Assembly: GCA_022837365.1 (NCBI GenBank)
Contig: JALHHV010000224.1
Coordinates: 1 to 6,582 of the forward strand
Direction: 5' to 3'
DNA length: 6,582 nucleotides
Source of the DNA: Desulfovibrio sp.
GTDB taxonomy: Bacteria; Desulfobacterota; Desulfovibrionia; Desulfovibrionales; Desulfovibrionaceae
Under the pieces are notes generated by a model that worked only from the letters and a program-made list of their open reading frames with translations, searched no databases and had not been told where the DNA came from. Position 1 is the first letter of the stretch; each line of letters starts with the position of its first letter. Below, piece by piece: positions 6,337 through 6,582 of the stretch. The position numbers and the translations under genes were made by a program.

Positions 6337-6461
6337 CTTTCGGGTGATCTTTAGGGTGATGAATGCGCAAGGCCATGGGCTGGCCGTTATGCGCAAGGCA
6401 TTGCGCGAAAGGGGATGGTCGCCGGATGGCCGACTTCACCCGCCGGAGTCGTGCGGATGGT
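6337..6461. other. 3' untranslated stretch of the LuxR-type gene
   Basis: No gene is seen here. It contains the two extra ATCACCC(G) units next to the terminator. It also holds a 13-nt copy of the terminator arm and loop, CACCCGCCGGAGT (6437-6449), identical to 6311-6323. Confidence 0.5.
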
Positions 6462-6582
6462 TCAACTGTCGGGGCCGGCCGGGTCGAACCGCGTGACGGC
6501 GTTGCGCAATTCCTGCTGGTTGCCCACGCCGAGTTGCCGGTAGATGTTGCGCACGTGGGTCTTCAGGGTGTTGTACGAGATG
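6462..6582 (-). CDS. LuxR-family transcriptional regulator, C-terminal HTH end (partial)
   Basis: The last 39 residues and stop of a gene that continues past the right edge. The visible part, ISYNTLKTHVRNIYRQLGVG followed by NQQELRNAV, is the second half of a LuxR/GerE helix-turn-helix. It shows the recognition helix with the T-x-K-x-H-V-x-N-I-Y-x-K/R-L motif, the GV turn, and the Gln/Glu-containing last helix. An 11-residue tail after the domain (from about TRFDPAG) ends the protein. Such regulators bind DNA as dimers; the sensing domain (receiver, PAS, autoinducer or other) is outside the window, so the signal is unknown. The gene is codirectional with and upstream of the inverse autotransporter gene, separated by a terminator and the AT-rich promoter region. 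That makes it a candidate local regulator by position only. Confidence 0.88.
   Translation of the reverse strand, partial: ISYNTLKTHVRNIYRQLGVGNQQELRNAVTRFDPAGPDS

Noticed and set aside
6176..6496. Plus-strand reading frame of 106 codons beginning in the AT-rich region
   Set aside because: It has no ribosome binding site, runs straight through the intrinsic terminator and its repeats (giving an artefactual IFRVIFRV repeat), and ends antisense to the LuxR-type gene.

Overview
This is a GC-rich bacterial window in which every supported gene lies on the minus strand. The gene content is a PilM/PilN (GspL)-type plus PilO (GspM)-type assembly operon, a large intimin/invasin-like inverse autotransporter and a LuxR-family regulator, all typical of a Gram-negative cell. 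Together with the codon bias this suggests a Desulfovibrio/Nitratidesulfovibrio-type sulfate reducer. That taxonomic guess is inference from style and content, not from a marker gene.

In the direction of transcription (right to left): (1) 6582-6462 is the C-terminal end of a LuxR-type HTH regulator, followed by a strong intrinsic terminator at 6336-6299. (2) 6298-6034 is a strikingly AT-rich island (about 34% GC over 6041-6180) that must hold the promoter of the next gene, though no clean consensus promoter is visible. (3) 6023-3168 encodes a 951-residue intimin/invasin-like inverse autotransporter: long N-terminal leader, inverse-autotransporter beta-barrel, Ig-like passenger domains and a C-terminal lectin-like tip with the only cysteine pair of the mature protein. 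(4) 3167-2478 is a non-coding stretch. It carries a GC-rich nested hairpin just past the stop, a second intrinsic terminator that is a near copy of the first, a TATAAT box beside a perfect palindrome, and a hairpin in the leader of the next operon. (5) 2477-633 encodes a PilM-PilN (GspL-like) fusion, translationally coupled to (6) 636-73, a PilO/GspM-like protein, and (7) 68-1, the start of a third membrane-anchored protein that runs off the window.

Genes 5-7 look like one operon for the inner-membrane platform of a type IV pilus or type II secretion machine. The ATPase-fold (ASKHA) and periplasmic PilN parts are joined in one chain, as in GspL. The inverse autotransporter is a separate transcription unit bounded by its own terminator. 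The adjacent LuxR-type regulator may control it, but that is only positional inference. The most notable points are the inverse autotransporter with its lectin-like tip, the paired terminators bracketing it (47 of 57 aligned positions identical, with iterated GGGTGAT units), and the PilM-PilN fusion with its long untranslated leader.
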